NCBI GenBank assembly: GCA_039889245.1
Contig: JAZGVH010000002.1
Coordinates: 868,001 to 932,000 of the forward strand
DNA: 64,000 nucleotides
Direction: 5' to 3'
Origin: Dermatophilaceae bacterium Soc4.6
Lineage (GTDB): Bacteria > Actinomycetota > Actinomycetes > Actinomycetales > Dermatophilaceae
Shown: piece after piece, positions 10,210-18,975 of the stretch
Layout of the letters: every line of letters begins with the position of its first letter
Numbering within the stretch: the first letter of the stretch is position 1
Position numbers and translations under genes: made by a program
The notes under the pieces: model-generated
The model's database searches: none
Seen by the model: the letters and a program-made list of their open reading frames with translations, nothing else
Told to the model about the DNA's origin: nothing

Positions 10210-10232
10210 CCGATCGCCGCCGCGGGGCATGG

Positions 10233-10529
10233 CTACCGGTAGGCGTTGCCGCTGGGCCGGGCGTCGCGGCGCTGCCAGCACCCCGAGTGCCAGTGGCGCC
10301 GGTCCCCCACCCCGCCGACCCCGTCGGCCGGCCAGGCCACCACGTGCGGCACCCCGACGGGCACGTCCTGCTGGCAGCCGGGGCAGAGGTAGGGGCGCGT
10401 CGCGCTCGCGCCGGTGACCTGGCGCACGGTCCAGTAGCCCCCGGCATACCGCTGCGTGGACGTGACCCCGCCGAGCCTCGCGGCGTCCAGCGGGCTGTCG
10501 TCTTTGCGGCGTCGGTTAGCCCTAGGCAC
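10233..10529 (-). CDS. Small conserved-looking protein with a putative zinc site
   Basis: A 98-residue basic protein. The motif LCPGCQQDVPVGVPHVVAW followed by HWHSGCW gives C-x-x-C...H...H-x-x-x-C, a likely zinc-binding knuckle. The N-terminus (RANRRRKDD) is highly basic. The GTG start at 10529 has an AAGGAG 5-6 bases upstream, one of the clearest ribosome sites here. I do not recognise a named family; nucleic-acid binding is a guess. It lies upstream of, and on the same strand as, the alpha/beta hydrolase. Confidence 0.72.
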   Translation of the reverse strand: MPRANRRRKDDSPLDAARLGGVTSTQRYAGGYWTVRQVTGASATRPYLCPGCQQDVPVGVPHVVAWPADGVGGVGDRRHWHSGCWQRRDARPSGNAYR

Positions 10530-10545
10530 GATTTCTCCTTATTTA

Positions 10546-10561
10546 TCCCACCAATCTGGGA
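10546..10561 (-). promoter_or_regulatory. AT-rich upstream region with short dyad
   Basis: TCCCA-N6-TGGGA forms a dyad 17 bases before the start of the small Cys/His gene, in a markedly AT-richer patch (about 10530-10590) than its surroundings. It may be a promoter/operator; no precise -10 is assigned. Confidence 0.3.
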
Positions 10562-10589
10562 AAACCTTGGTAAGTATCTGTCCAAACCA

Positions 10590-10619
10590 TGGACATCCGG
10601 TCCCCGCCCTGCATAGTCT
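10590..10619 (+). promoter_or_regulatory. Promoter of the secreted subtilase
   Basis: TGGACA (10590-10595), 18-base spacer, TAGTCT (10614-10619). The GTG start at 10669 has its own GAGGAG ribosome site, so the leader is about 42 bases. Confidence 0.5.
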
Positions 10620-10668
10620 CGCGCCAGCCCACGGGCACCGGGCCCGGGTCTCGTGAGGAGCCTCCATC

Positions 10669-13600
10669 GTGCACGTCTTGTCTCGTGGTGCCGTCATCGG
10701 TGCCGCCGTTCTCTCCGTGGCCGGAGCCGGGCTCATGCCCGTGGCCGCCACGGCAGCATCCCGGTCCGGCCCCTCGGGGCTGCGCGCCACCGCTATCGCG
10801 CCGACCTCGACCATCAGTGCCCCCAAGTCGGCGTCCGGCAAGGTCGCCCAGAGCGACCCCGCCGTGCTCAAGCGCACCGACGCGGCCCTGGTCAGCGTCA
10901 TGGTCAAGCTCGACGTCGACGGCCTCGCGGGCTACCGCGGCGGTCTGGCCGGGCTCGCGGCCACCAGCCCCAGCGTGACGGGCAAGGCTCTCGCCGGTGG
11001 ACGCTCCTCCGCCGAGAAGGCCTACCTCGCCCACGCCGCGAGCGTCGACGCCACCTTCCGTCGGGCGCTGGCCCGCAGCGTGCCCGGTGCCCGCGCGGGC
11101 ACCACGCTCACGACGGTCTACGGCGGGCTGTCGGTCCGCCTGCCGGCCAACCAGGCCGCCGCGCTGCTGCGCCTGCCCGGCGTCGTCGCGGTGCAGGCCG
11201 ACACCCTCAACAAGACCAACGCCGTCGTCGAGAGCCCGCAGTTCATCGGCGCGCCGGCGGTCTGGAAGAGGATCGGCGGCCGTGACCTCGCGGGCAAGGG
11301 CGTCATCTTCGCCGACCTCGACACCGGCATCTGGCCGGAGCACCCGATGCTCGCCGACAACCCCGCCCTGGGCACCCCGCCGGGGGCCCCGAGCGGGAAG
11401 GCGCGAGAGTGCGACTTCGGCGACAACCCGCTGACCCCCGCCGCGGACGTCTTCACCTGCAACCACAAGGTGATCGGCGGGTCGTCGAAGATGGCGACCT
11501 ACAACGCCGTCGTGGGGGGTGAGGTCTACCCCGACACCGCCCGTGACAGCGGCGGGCACGGCACCCACACCACGACGACCGCCGCCGGTGGCTACGTCAG
11601 CAGCGCCCTCGACCTCGGCGTCGACCGCGGCCCGATCAGCGGTGTCGCGCCCGGCGCCTGGGTGCTGGAGTACAAGGTCTGCGGCGTCCAGGGCTGCTTC
11701 TCGTCCGACTCGGTCGCCGCCGTGCAGCAGGCCGTCCTCGACGGTGCCTCGGTCATCAACTACTCCATCTCGGGCGGGTCCAACCCGTTCGCCGACGCTG
11801 TCGAGCTCGCCTTCCGCGACGCCTACGCGGCCGGCGTCTTCGTCGCCGCCTCGGCGGGTAACAGCGGCCCCGCCGCCGGCAGCACCGACCACCGCAGCCC
11901 GTGGGTGACCACGGTGGCCGCCTCGACGCAGACCCGCGAGTACGCCTCGACCCTCACGGTCAGGGGCGGCGGCTCCACGGCGACCTTCGAGGGGTCGACC
12001 CTCACCGCGGGTGTCACCGCGGCGACCCCGATCATCAGGGCCGAGGACATCCCCGGCTACGGCAAGCTCTGCAGCACCGAGCTGCCCGCGGGTGCCGCCG
12101 ACGGCAAGGTCGTGGCCTGCCAGCGCGGTGTCATCGGCCGGGTGCAGAAGGGCTTCAACGTCAAGGCCGGTGGCGCGGTCGGCATGATCCTCTACAACCT
12201 GCCGCTCGCCGACACCGAGACCGACAACCACTTCCTGCCCACGGTTCACCTCGCTGACGGCACCGCCTTCCTCGCCTTCCTGGCCGCCCACCCGGTCGCC
12301 ACGGCCTCCTGGGGTGCCGGTGAGAAGCGCGCCGGCCAGGGCGACGTCATGGCCGCCTTCTCCTCACGTGGCCCGGGCGGGCAGTTCCTCAAGCCCGACA
12401 TCACCGCCCCCGGCGTGCAGATCCTGGCCGGCAACACCCCCACCCCCGACGAGGTCCCCAGCGGCCCGGCCGGGCAGTTCTACCAGGCCATCGCCGGCAC
12501 CTCGATGTCGGCGCCGCACATCGCGGGCTCGGCCATCCTGCTCAAGGGTCTGCACAACGCGTGGAGCCCCGGGGCGATCAAGTCGGCGATGATGACCACC
12601 GCCGCCGTCGACGTCGTCAAGGAAGACCTCGTCACCCCCGCCGACCCGTTCGACTACGGTGCCGGCCGGGTGGCCCTCGCCAAGGCCGGTGACGCGCCCA
12701 TCGTCTTCGACGAGAGCGCCGACAACATGGCGGCCACGGGGCCGAGCCCGCTCACCGCCCCCGAGCTCAACCTGCCGTCGATCAACCTGCCGACGATGCC
12801 GGGCACCGTCACCGTGCACCGCACGGCGACCAACCTGTCGGGCAAGGCGTACGCCTACACCGTCAAGACCAACGTCCCGGGTGGGTCGTCCATCTCGGTC
12901 AGGCCGTCGTCCGGCAAGATCGGCATCGGCAAGTCACAGACGTTCGCCATCACCGTGAGCTCCTCGGCCCCGGCCGGGCAGTACTTCGGTGGTCTGCGCT
13001 GGTCCTCCCCCGGCAACGTCGACGTGCACGTGCCGGTGGCCTTCGAGAAGAAGCAGAGCGGCATCACCCTGAGCCAGTCCTGCTCACCGGCCTACCTCGA
13101 GCGGGGCACCAACACCACGTGCACCGTCTCGGCCGAGAACGTCTCGTCCGGCCCGGCCGACGTCACTGCGACGACCACCACCGACGGCGGCCTCAAGGTG
13201 CTCTCCGGTGAGGGCGTGCGGGTGGTCAACGGCTCGAAGGCCAGGACCGGCAAGGTCACCCTGGCCGGCGTGTCCGACGCGAAGCCGGCCATCGCCGGCT
13301 CGACCGACACCCCCGGTGGTGGCTTCCTCGACCTGGCCGGCTTCGGGATCCCCCCGGTGGCCGTGGGCGACGAGACCAACACCAACTTCTCGGTGCCGTC
13401 CTACCTCTTCGGAGGCAGGGCCTACACCCGGATCGGGGTGACCTCCAACGGCTACGCGCTGGCGGGAGGGTCCGACAGCCAGGCCGACATCGACTACGCG
13501 GCCCAGACGTTGCCCGACCCCACCCGACCGAACGGCCTGCTCGCGCCCTACTGGACCGACCTCAACGGCACGGGCAAGGCCGGGGTCCGGGTGGCCACCC

Positions 13601-14007
13601 TCTCGGACAGCACCACGGGCCAGAGCTGGCTCGTGGTGCAGTGGGACGTCGCGCTCTACGGCGCGTCGACCCCGGCCGGTGACCGCTCGTTCCAGCTATG
13701 GGTCACCCAGGGCTCGACCGAGGCGTCGTTCTTCGAGTATGCCGACGGCACCGACGGTGCCGCCGCCACCGACCCCCTGACGGTGGGCGCCGAGAACCCC
13801 TCCGGCACCTTCGGCGCGCAGGTCGAGGGCGTCCCGTCCGGCAGCTACGTCGTGACCTCGACCCCCGGCACCAAGGGAGACTCCCTGACCTACTCGCTGA
13901 CGCTGAACGGCGTCACGGCTGGTCGGCACTTCCTGACGACCGACCTCGTCTCCGACGTCGTGCTCGGCACCACGCGGACGTCGACCAGGGTGGTGGTCAC
14001 CCCCTGA
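10669..14007 (+). CDS. Large secreted subtilisin-like serine protease (S8 with PA domain)
   Basis: A 1,112-residue extracellular endopeptidase. In order: a Sec signal peptide (VLSVAGAGLMPVAATAA), an I9-type propeptide (about 75-185), then the S8 catalytic domain with D218 (DLDTGIW), H297 (GGHGTHT) and S612 (GTSMSAPH). A PA-type insertion sits between His and Ser (about 430-560, with GYGKLCSTELPAG and VGMILYNLP). Downstream are an Fn3-like module starting near VTVHRTATNLSG (about 705) and further beta-rich repeats to the end. The layout matches plant-subtilase-like/lactocepin-type actinobacterial proteases. No LPXTG or late membrane helix is seen, so it is probably released. A GAGGAG precedes the GTG start by eight bases, and a strong hairpin ends the unit. 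Confidence 0.95.
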   Translation: MHVLSRGAVIGAAVLSVAGAGLMPVAATAASRSGPSGLRATAIAPTSTISAPKSASGKVAQSDPAVLKRTDAALVSVMVKLDVDGLAGYRGGLAGLAATSPSVTGKALAGGRSSAEKAYLAHAASVDATFRRALARSVPGARAGTTLTTVYGGLSVRLPANQAAALLRLPGVVAVQADTLNKTNAVVESPQFIGAPAVWKRIGGRDLAGKGVIFADLDTGIWPEHPMLADNPALGTPPGAPSGKARECDFGDNPLTPAADVFTCNHKVIGGSSKMATYNAVVGGEVYPDTARDSGGHGTHTTTTAAGGYVSSALDLGVDRGPISGVAPGAWVLEYKVCGVQGCFSSDSVAAVQQAVLDGASVINYSISGGSNPFADAVELAFRDAYAAGVFVAASAGNSGPAAGSTDHRSPWVTTVAASTQTREYASTLTVRGGGSTATFEGSTLTAGVTAATPIIRAEDIPGYGKLCSTELPAGAADGKVVACQRGVIGRVQKGFNVKAGGAVGMILYNLPLADTETDNHFLPTVHLADGTAFLAFLAAHPVATASWGAGEKRAGQGDVMAAFSSRGPGGQFLKPDITAPGVQILAGNTPTPDEVPSGPAGQFYQAIAGTSMSAPHIAGSAILLKGLHNAWSPGAIKSAMMTTAAVDVVKEDLVTPADPFDYGAGRVALAKAGDAPIVFDESADNMAATGPSPLTAPELNLPSINLPTMPGTVTVHRTATNLSGKAYAYTVKTNVPGGSSISVRPSSGKIGIGKSQTFAITVSSSAPAGQYFGGLRWSSPGNVDVHVPVAFEKKQSGITLSQSCSPAYLERGTNTTCTVSAENVSSGPADVTATTTTDGGLKVLSGEGVRVVNGSKARTGKVTLAGVSDAKPAIAGSTDTPGGGFLDLAGFGIPPVAVGDETNTNFSVPSYLFGGRAYTRIGVTSNGYALAGGSDSQADIDYAAQTLPDPTRPNGLLAPYWTDLNGTGKAGVRVATLSDSTTGQSWLVVQWDVALYGASTPAGDRSFQLWVTQGSTEASFFEYADGTDGAAATDPLTVGAENPSGTFGAQVEGVPSGSYVVTSTPGTKGDSLTYSLTLNGVTAGRHFLTTDLVSDVVLGTTRTSTRVVVTP

Positions 14008-14026
14008 CCCCCGGGGGTTGACGCGA

Positions 14027-14061
14027 GGAAGGGGCGGGACCCGGTGGGTCCCGCCCCTTCC
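14027..14061. terminator. Bidirectional hairpin terminator
   Basis: A perfect 16-bp stem (left arm beginning GGAAGGGGCGGG at 14027, right arm 14046-14061) with a 3-base loop between two convergent genes. There is no U-tract, as is common for actinobacterial terminators. Confidence 0.85.
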
Positions 14062-14072
14062 GTGAGCCGTGG

Positions 14073-15848
14073 TCAGGCGTAGGTGCGGAACCCTCGCCCG
14101 GTCTTGCGACCGAGGTAGCCGGCGGTCACCAGGTGCTCGAGCAGCGGCGCCGGTGCGAACCCGGGCTCACGGAACTCGAGGTACAGCTCGCGCTGGATGG
14201 CGAGCGACACGTCGAGGCCCACGACGTCGAGCAGCTCGAAGGGCCCCATCGGGTATCCGCACCCCGTCTTCATCGCCGTGTCGATGTCGTCGGCCTCGGC
14301 GTAGTGCGCCTCGAGCATCCGCACGGCGTCGTTGAGGTAGGGGAAGAGCAGGGCGTTGACGATGAAGCCGGAGCGGTCGCCGCACCGCACGGGGTGCTTG
14401 CCGAGCCGTGAGGTGAGGTCGACCACCGTGGCGGTGACCTCCGCGGCGGTCGACACCGTCGAGACGACCTCGACGAGCTTCATGACCGCGGCCGGGTTGA
14501 AGAAGTGCATGCCGATCACGTCCTGCGGCCGCGAGGTGACCACCGCGCACTCGATGACGGGCAGCGACGACGTGGTGGTCGCGAGGATCGCGCCCGGCTT
14601 GCAGACCTTGTCGAGGGTGCGGAAGAGGTCCTGCTTGGCCCCCAGCTCCTCCACGATCGCCTCGACGACGAGGTCGACGTCGGCGAGGTCGTCATGGGTC
14701 GTCGTGCCGACGACGCGCGAGACGACCTCGTCGGCCGCCTCCTGCGTCATCTTGCCGCGGGTCACGGCCTTGCCCAGGCTCTTGCCGAGGGCCGTCAGCA
14801 CGCCGGCGACCTTCTCGGGCGAGCGGGCCACGAAGGTGACCGGGAAACCACCCTTGGCGAAAACCTCGATGATGCCGGCCGCCATCGTGCCCGAGCCGAT
14901 CACGCCGACCGTGGCGATGCCGCGCAGCGCGACGCCGTCGGTGGACGAGGACGCCGTGGCGGCGTCCGCGACGACCGTTGAGGAGCCGGGCTCTGCATAC
15001 GTGTAGAAGCCGCGGCCGCTCTTGCGGCCCTTGAGGCCGGCGCTGACCATCTGCTTGATGACCGGGCTCGGCGCGTGCAGCCGGTCGCGACCCTGCTTGT
15101 ACATCGTGTCGAGGATCTCGTAGGCCGTGTCGAGCCCGATGAGGTCCATCAGCGCGAGCGGGCCCATGGGCAGGCCGCAGCCGAAGCGCATCGCCGCGTC
15201 GATGTCCTCGCGGGAGGCGTAGCGGGTCTCGAACATCGACACGGCGTGGTTGAGGTAGCCGAAGAGCAGCGCATTGGCGATGAACCCGGCCTTGTCGCCG
15301 ACGACGACGGGTTGCTTGCCCAGCCGCTCGGCGAGGGCCTTGACGTCCTCGAAGACCGAGTCCTCGGTGATGACCGTGCGCACGACCTCGACGAACTGCT
15401 GCACCGGGGCCGGGTTGAAGAAGTGCATGCCCACGACGCGCTTGGGGTTGGAGGTCGCGACCGCGATCTCGGTGACGGGCAGGGACGAGGTGTTGGTGGC
15501 GATCACCGCATCGTCGCCGACGATCGCGTCGACCCGCGCGAGGATCTCCTTCTTGAGCTCGAGGCTCTCGGGCACCGCCTCGACGACGAGCTGGCAGCCG
15601 GCCAGGTCCGCGAAGTCGGAGGTGTAGGTCACCCTCGAGTGCAGCGCCTCGGAGTCGTCCGCAGAGAGCTTGCCGCGCTCGACGGCGCGGCCGGTCGAGT
15701 GCTCGAGCACCCCCCGTCCCCGACCGAGGGCCACGTCATCGACCTCGACGGCGATGACGTCGATCCCGTTGCGGGCGAACACTTCGACGATGCCGGCTCC
15801 CATGGTCCCGAGACCGATGACGCCGACTTTGGTGAACTCACGAGCCAT
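14073..15848 (-). CDS. Tandem-fused 3-hydroxyacyl-CoA (3-hydroxybutyryl-CoA) dehydrogenase
   Basis: A 591-residue protein made of two complete copies of the roughly 290-residue 3-hydroxyacyl-CoA dehydrogenase. Copy 1 has the NAD motif [13 protein letters not shown] (residue about 9) and active-site [10 protein letters not shown]; copy 2 repeats them as [13 protein letters not shown] and [10 protein letters not shown]. Each copy ends with the domain-2 signature ([14 protein letters not shown] and [14 protein letters not shown]). It interconverts 3-hydroxyacyl-CoA and 3-ketoacyl-CoA with NAD(H), in butyryl/hydroxybutyrate metabolism or beta-oxidation. I start at the ATG at 15848 (MAREFTKV), since the upstream 34 codons lack similarity. 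Both halves keep key residues and may be active. Crotonyl-CoA supply for Ccr is a possible link. Confidence 0.9.
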   Translation of the reverse strand: MAREFTKVGVIGLGTMGAGIVEVFARNGIDVIAVEVDDVALGRGRGVLEHSTGRAVERGKLSADDSEALHSRVTYTSDFADLAGCQLVVEAVPESLELKKEILARVDAIVGDDAVIATNTSSLPVTEIAVATSNPKRVVGMHFFNPAPVQQFVEVVRTVITEDSVFEDVKALAERLGKQPVVVGDKAGFIANALLFGYLNHAVSMFETRYASREDIDAAMRFGCGLPMGPLALMDLIGLDTAYEILDTMYKQGRDRLHAPSPVIKQMVSAGLKGRKSGRGFYTYAEPGSSTVVADAATASSSTDGVALRGIATVGVIGSGTMAAGIIEVFAKGGFPVTFVARSPEKVAGVLTALGKSLGKAVTRGKMTQEAADEVVSRVVGTTTHDDLADVDLVVEAIVEELGAKQDLFRTLDKVCKPGAILATTTSSLPVIECAVVTSRPQDVIGMHFFNPAAVMKLVEVVSTVSTAAEVTATVVDLTSRLGKHPVRCGDRSGFIVNALLFPYLNDAVRMLEAHYAEADDIDTAMKTGCGYPMGPFELLDVVGLDVSLAIQRELYLEFREPGFAPAPLLEHLVTAGYLGRKTGRGFRTYA

Positions 15849-15953
15849 GTCGGCGAGTGTGTCAGGGCCCGGTCGCCCCCGGGGGCGGGTCCGGGGGCGA
15901 CGGTCGTCACACCGCCCGGAGCCGCAGGGTGGGTGTGACCCACCTCGCACGGG

Positions 15954-15959
15954 TAGATT
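15954..15959 (+). promoter_or_regulatory. -10 box of a leaderless promoter (nucS)
   Basis: TAGATT is followed by seven bases and the GTG start at 15967. Confidence 0.5.
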
Positions 15960-15966
15960 GCCGGTC

Positions 15967-16662
15967 GTGAGACTCGTCGTGGCCCGCTGCTCCGTCGACT
16001 ACGAGGGGCGGCTGCAGGCCCACCTGCCCCTCGCCACCCGGCTGCTGGTCGTGAAGGCCGACGGGTCGGTGCTGGTGCACAGCGACGGTGGCTCCTACAA
16101 GCCGCTCAACTGGATGTCACCGCCGTGCGTGATGGCCGAGGTGGCGCCCGAGGAGAGCGAGGCGGCCGATGGCGTGAGCGCGGTGTGGGTCGTCGCCCAC
16201 CAGAAGTCGGAGGACCGGCTCCGGGTGCGGATCCACGAGGTGCTCCACGACAGCGCGCACGACCTCGGGGTCGACCCCGGGCTCGTCAAGGACGGGGTAG
16301 AGGCGCACCTGCAGCGGCTGCTGGCGGAGCACATCCACACCCTCGGAGAGGGCTGGTCGCTGGTGCGGCGCGAGTACATGACCGCGATCGGACCGGTCGA
16401 CATCCTCGCCCGCAGCGGGAGCCGGGCCCACGTCGCCGTGGAGATCAAGCGGCGCGGCGACATCGACGGCGTCGAGCAGCTGACCCGCTACCTCGAGCTG
16501 ATGAACCGCGACCCCCACCTCGCGCCCGTCACCGGCGTCTTCGCCGCGCAGGAGATCAAGCCGCAGGCTCGGGTGCTGGCCCAGGACCGCGGCATCCGGT
16601 GCGTCGTGCTCGACTACGACGCGCTGCGAGGGATCGACGACACGGAGTCACGGCTGTTCTGA
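15967..16662 (+). CDS. nucS: Mismatch-specific endonuclease NucS (EndoMS)
   Basis: Cuts both strands at mismatches in the non-canonical mismatch repair of Actinobacteria and Archaea, which lack MutS/MutL. The 231-residue product starts [19 protein letters not shown], a typical NucS N-terminal DNA-binding domain. The C-terminal nuclease core is [15 protein letters not shown], then [18 protein letters not shown], supplying the metal-binding Asp and the E-x-K of the PD-(D/E)xK-like site. The frame is open upstream into an antisense region, but the GTG at 15967 gives the family start. In mycobacteria NucS binds the beta clamp; the C-terminal end here (DDTESRLF) resembles such a clamp-binding tail. 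Confidence 0.95.
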   Translation: MRLVVARCSVDYEGRLQAHLPLATRLLVVKADGSVLVHSDGGSYKPLNWMSPPCVMAEVAPEESEAADGVSAVWVVAHQKSEDRLRVRIHEVLHDSAHDLGVDPGLVKDGVEAHLQRLLAEHIHTLGEGWSLVRREYMTAIGPVDILARSGSRAHVAVEIKRRGDIDGVEQLTRYLELMNRDPHLAPVTGVFAAQEIKPQARVLAQDRGIRCVVLDYDALRGIDDTESRLF

Positions 16663-16664
16663 CC

Positions 16665-16692
16665 CGCCCTCGTGCTGCGCGCGCGAGGGGCG
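16665..16692 (+). terminator. Possible nucS terminator
   Basis: CGCCCTCG pairs with CGAGGGGCG (one bulged base) just after the nucS stop. Weak. Confidence 0.35.
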
Positions 16693-16730
16693 TGGTGGGA
16701 TGGGCGCATGACGCAGGAGACCCGACGCTG

Positions 16731-17453
16731 ATGGCCGCCCCCGTGTCGCAGTGGGGTGACGGTGAGCGCGTCGCCGTGCTCGTCCACGGGTTGACGGGTG
16801 ACCCGGGTATCTGGTTGCGCGTCGGGCCGGCCCTGGCCGAGCGCGGCTTCCGGGTCGTGGCGGTGACGCTGCCGGGGCACGGCGGCACGGGGGCTGCCTC
16901 CGGATGGAGCGCCGAGGTGCTGGCGCAGGCCGTGCTCGACCAGGCCCCCGCGGCACCCGACCTCGCGATCGGCCACTCGCTCGGCGGCTACACGCTCAGC
17001 GTGGCCCTCGACCGGCTGGCGCCGCGCGTCGTGGTCTACGAGGACCCCGTGCTCGACCTGACGGCCGCCGCGCCCGCCCTGCTCGGCTACCGGGCGCAGA
17101 AGCAGTGGACTGCGGCCGATGTCGCAGCGGCCTACCCGCTGTGGCCACAGGGCGCGTGGGACGCGAAGCTGGTGGCCCTGGCAGGGTGGGACCCCGAGAT
17201 CGTGGAGGTGCTCGGTGACCCGACGGCCTTCCCCGAGGCACCCGTGCGGCAGGCTGGAGCGGGTGGCGAGGTCTCGTCGACCTTCGTCCTGGCCTCTCCC
17301 AGCGCCCTCGTGCCACCTGCGGTCGTCGAGCGGCTGCGCGACCTGGGGCACGAGGTCGTCCCGGTCGACGGGGCCGGGCACAGCGTCCACCACGACCGCT
17401 TCGAGGGGTTCATGGCGGCGGTCGACGACGCGCTCGCGGCGGGCCGGCCGTAG
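16731..17453 (+). CDS. Alpha/beta fold hydrolase
   Basis: A 240-residue hydrolase: oxyanion region AVLVHGLTGDPGIW (about residue 14), nucleophile elbow AIGHSLGGYTL (Ser about 85) and terminal catalytic His in DGAGHSVHHDR (about 222). The ATG at 16731 is chosen because the fold begins just after it and an AGGAG lies about 11 bases upstream; the frame extends back across nucS but that is out of family. It is followed after four bases by the gamma-glutamyltransferase gene, so the two are probably co-transcribed. The substrate is unknown. Confidence 0.8.
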   Translation: MAAPVSQWGDGERVAVLVHGLTGDPGIWLRVGPALAERGFRVVAVTLPGHGGTGAASGWSAEVLAQAVLDQAPAAPDLAIGHSLGGYTLSVALDRLAPRVVVYEDPVLDLTAAAPALLGYRAQKQWTAADVAAAYPLWPQGAWDAKLVALAGWDPEIVEVLGDPTAFPEAPVRQAGAGGEVSSTFVLASPSALVPPAVVERLRDLGHEVVPVDGAGHSVHHDRFEGFMAAVDDALAAGRP

Positions 17454-17457
17454 ACCC

Positions 17458-18975
17458 GTGTCCGTCGCCGTCGCCGCCCCCAACGCCCTCGCCGTGCAGG
17501 CCGGGCTCGATGTGATCGGCTCCGGCGGGAGCGCGGTCGACGCGGCGGTGGCCGCCATGGTGGTGGCGATGTCGACCGAGCCGGGGATCGTCAGCCCCCT
17601 CGGTGGCGCCTTCGTCACCGTGTGGCCGGCCGGCACCGATCCCGAGGTGGTCGACGGCAATGTCGAGATGCCCGGTCGGGGGCAGCCGCGCGACCGCTTC
17701 GGGGGCGGGCTCCACGAGATCACCACCACCTACGGCGGCGGCCTGACGCTGTATGCCGGGCCCGGCTCGGTCGCCACCCCGGGCGCCTTCGCCGGGCTCG
17801 GCCTGGCCCACGAGCGGCACGGCCGGATGCCCTGGAGCGAGGTGCTCTCCCCCGCGGTCGAGGTCCTGCGGCGGGGCTACCGACTCGGGGCGGCTGCGGC
17901 GAGCTATCTCGCCCTCACGGGAGACAGCGTCTTCGCCTGGGACCCCGAGACCGCCGCCCTGCTGCTGCGAGAGGGCCTTCCGCCCCCGACCGACTCTCTG
18001 GTCGACGACCGGGCCCTGGCCCGCACCCTGGCCCACCTCGCGTCCGCCGGGTGGCGCGACCTCTACCGCGGCGACCTCGCGGCCACCGTCGGAGCGGACC
18101 TCGACGCCCGGGGCGGGCTGCTCACCCGGGCCGACCTCGAGGCCTACGAGCCGCGGGTGCGGGCCGCGCTCCGCCTCGACGTCGGGCCGTGGTCCCTCGC
18201 CACCAACGCCCCTCCCAGCATCGGCGGTCCGGTGCTGGCCGTGATGCTGCGCGAGCTGTCCCGCACGGGATGGTCGCTCGACGAGGTCATCCGCATCCAG
18301 CGGGTCGTCCTCGGGCACCGGCTGCGGGTGCACGACTACTCGACCGACCTCGAGTCCGACGGCCACGACCTGCTCGCTCGGGTCGAGCGGCACGGTCTGG
18401 CGAGCCTGCCGACGAGCGGCTCGACGGCCCACGTCTCGGTCGTCGACGGCGCGGGCAACGCCTGCGCCGTCACCGGGTCCGCCGGATACGGGTCGGGGCT
18501 GACCGTGACGGGCACCGGGCTGATGACCAACAACTGCCTGGGGGAGCCCGAGCTCAACCGTCTGGGTCTGCACGCGCTCGCCCCCGGCACCCGTCTGGCG
18601 TCGAACATGGCACCGACCACGGGTCGGGGAGCCGACGGCGAGGTGCTGGCCATCGGCTCCCCCGGCGCCGACCGCATCACGACCGCGCTGATGCAGGTGC
18701 TGGGTCGGCACTGCTTCGCCGGTGTGCCCCTGCTCGAGGCGATCGAGTCACCCCGCCTGCACGTGTCGTTCCAGGGGGAGGAGCTGACGCCCCGCCTGCA
18801 GGTCGAGGACGATGCCGAGCTGGCGGCGGCCGTGGAGCGGTCGGGTCTGCCCGTCGACACCCACGGGCCCCGCTCGATGTACTTCGGCGGAGTGGGTGCG
18901 GCCCACCGGCTGGCCGACGGCTCACTGGCCGCGGCCGGCGACGTCCGTCGGGAGTCGGCGACGGGCATCGCCTGA
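17458..18975 (+). CDS. Gamma-glutamyltransferase-family Ntn-hydrolase
   Basis: A 505-residue GGT-family enzyme that self-cleaves at a Thr and then hydrolyses or transfers gamma-glutamyl groups, or acylates in related subfamilies. N-terminal core: APNALAVQAGLDVIGSGGSAVDAAVA; self-processing site SGSTAHVSVVDGAG with the nucleophile at about T323; later GTGLMTNNC and LASNMAPT segments. The canonical T-T-H is T-A-H here, which also occurs in divergent members. No signal peptide is evident, so unlike classic periplasmic GGT it may be cytoplasmic. The stop codon abuts the stop of the convergent meaA gene with no spacer (TGATCA holds both). Confidence 0.87.
   Translation: MSVAVAAPNALAVQAGLDVIGSGGSAVDAAVAAMVVAMSTEPGIVSPLGGAFVTVWPAGTDPEVVDGNVEMPGRGQPRDRFGGGLHEITTTYGGGLTLYAGPGSVATPGAFAGLGLAHERHGRMPWSEVLSPAVEVLRRGYRLGAAAASYLALTGDSVFAWDPETAALLLREGLPPPTDSLVDDRALARTLAHLASAGWRDLYRGDLAATVGADLDARGGLLTRADLEAYEPRVRAALRLDVGPWSLATNAPPSIGGPVLAVMLRELSRTGWSLDEVIRIQRVVLGHRLRVHDYSTDLESDGHDLLARVERHGLASLPTSGSTAHVSVVDGAGNACAVTGSAGYGSGLTVTGTGLMTNNCLGEPELNRLGLHALAPGTRLASNMAPTTGRGADGEVLAIGSPGADRITTALMQVLGRHCFAGVPLLEAIESPRLHVSFQGEELTPRLQVEDDAELAAAVERSGLPVDTHGPRSMYFGGVGAAHRLADGSLAAAGDVRRESATGIA

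Noticed and set aside
15851-15950. Earlier in-frame start adding 34 residues to the 3-hydroxyacyl-CoA dehydrogenase
   Set aside because: The added stretch is Arg/Pro-rich without similarity, and the NAD-binding domain begins right after the ATG at 15848.
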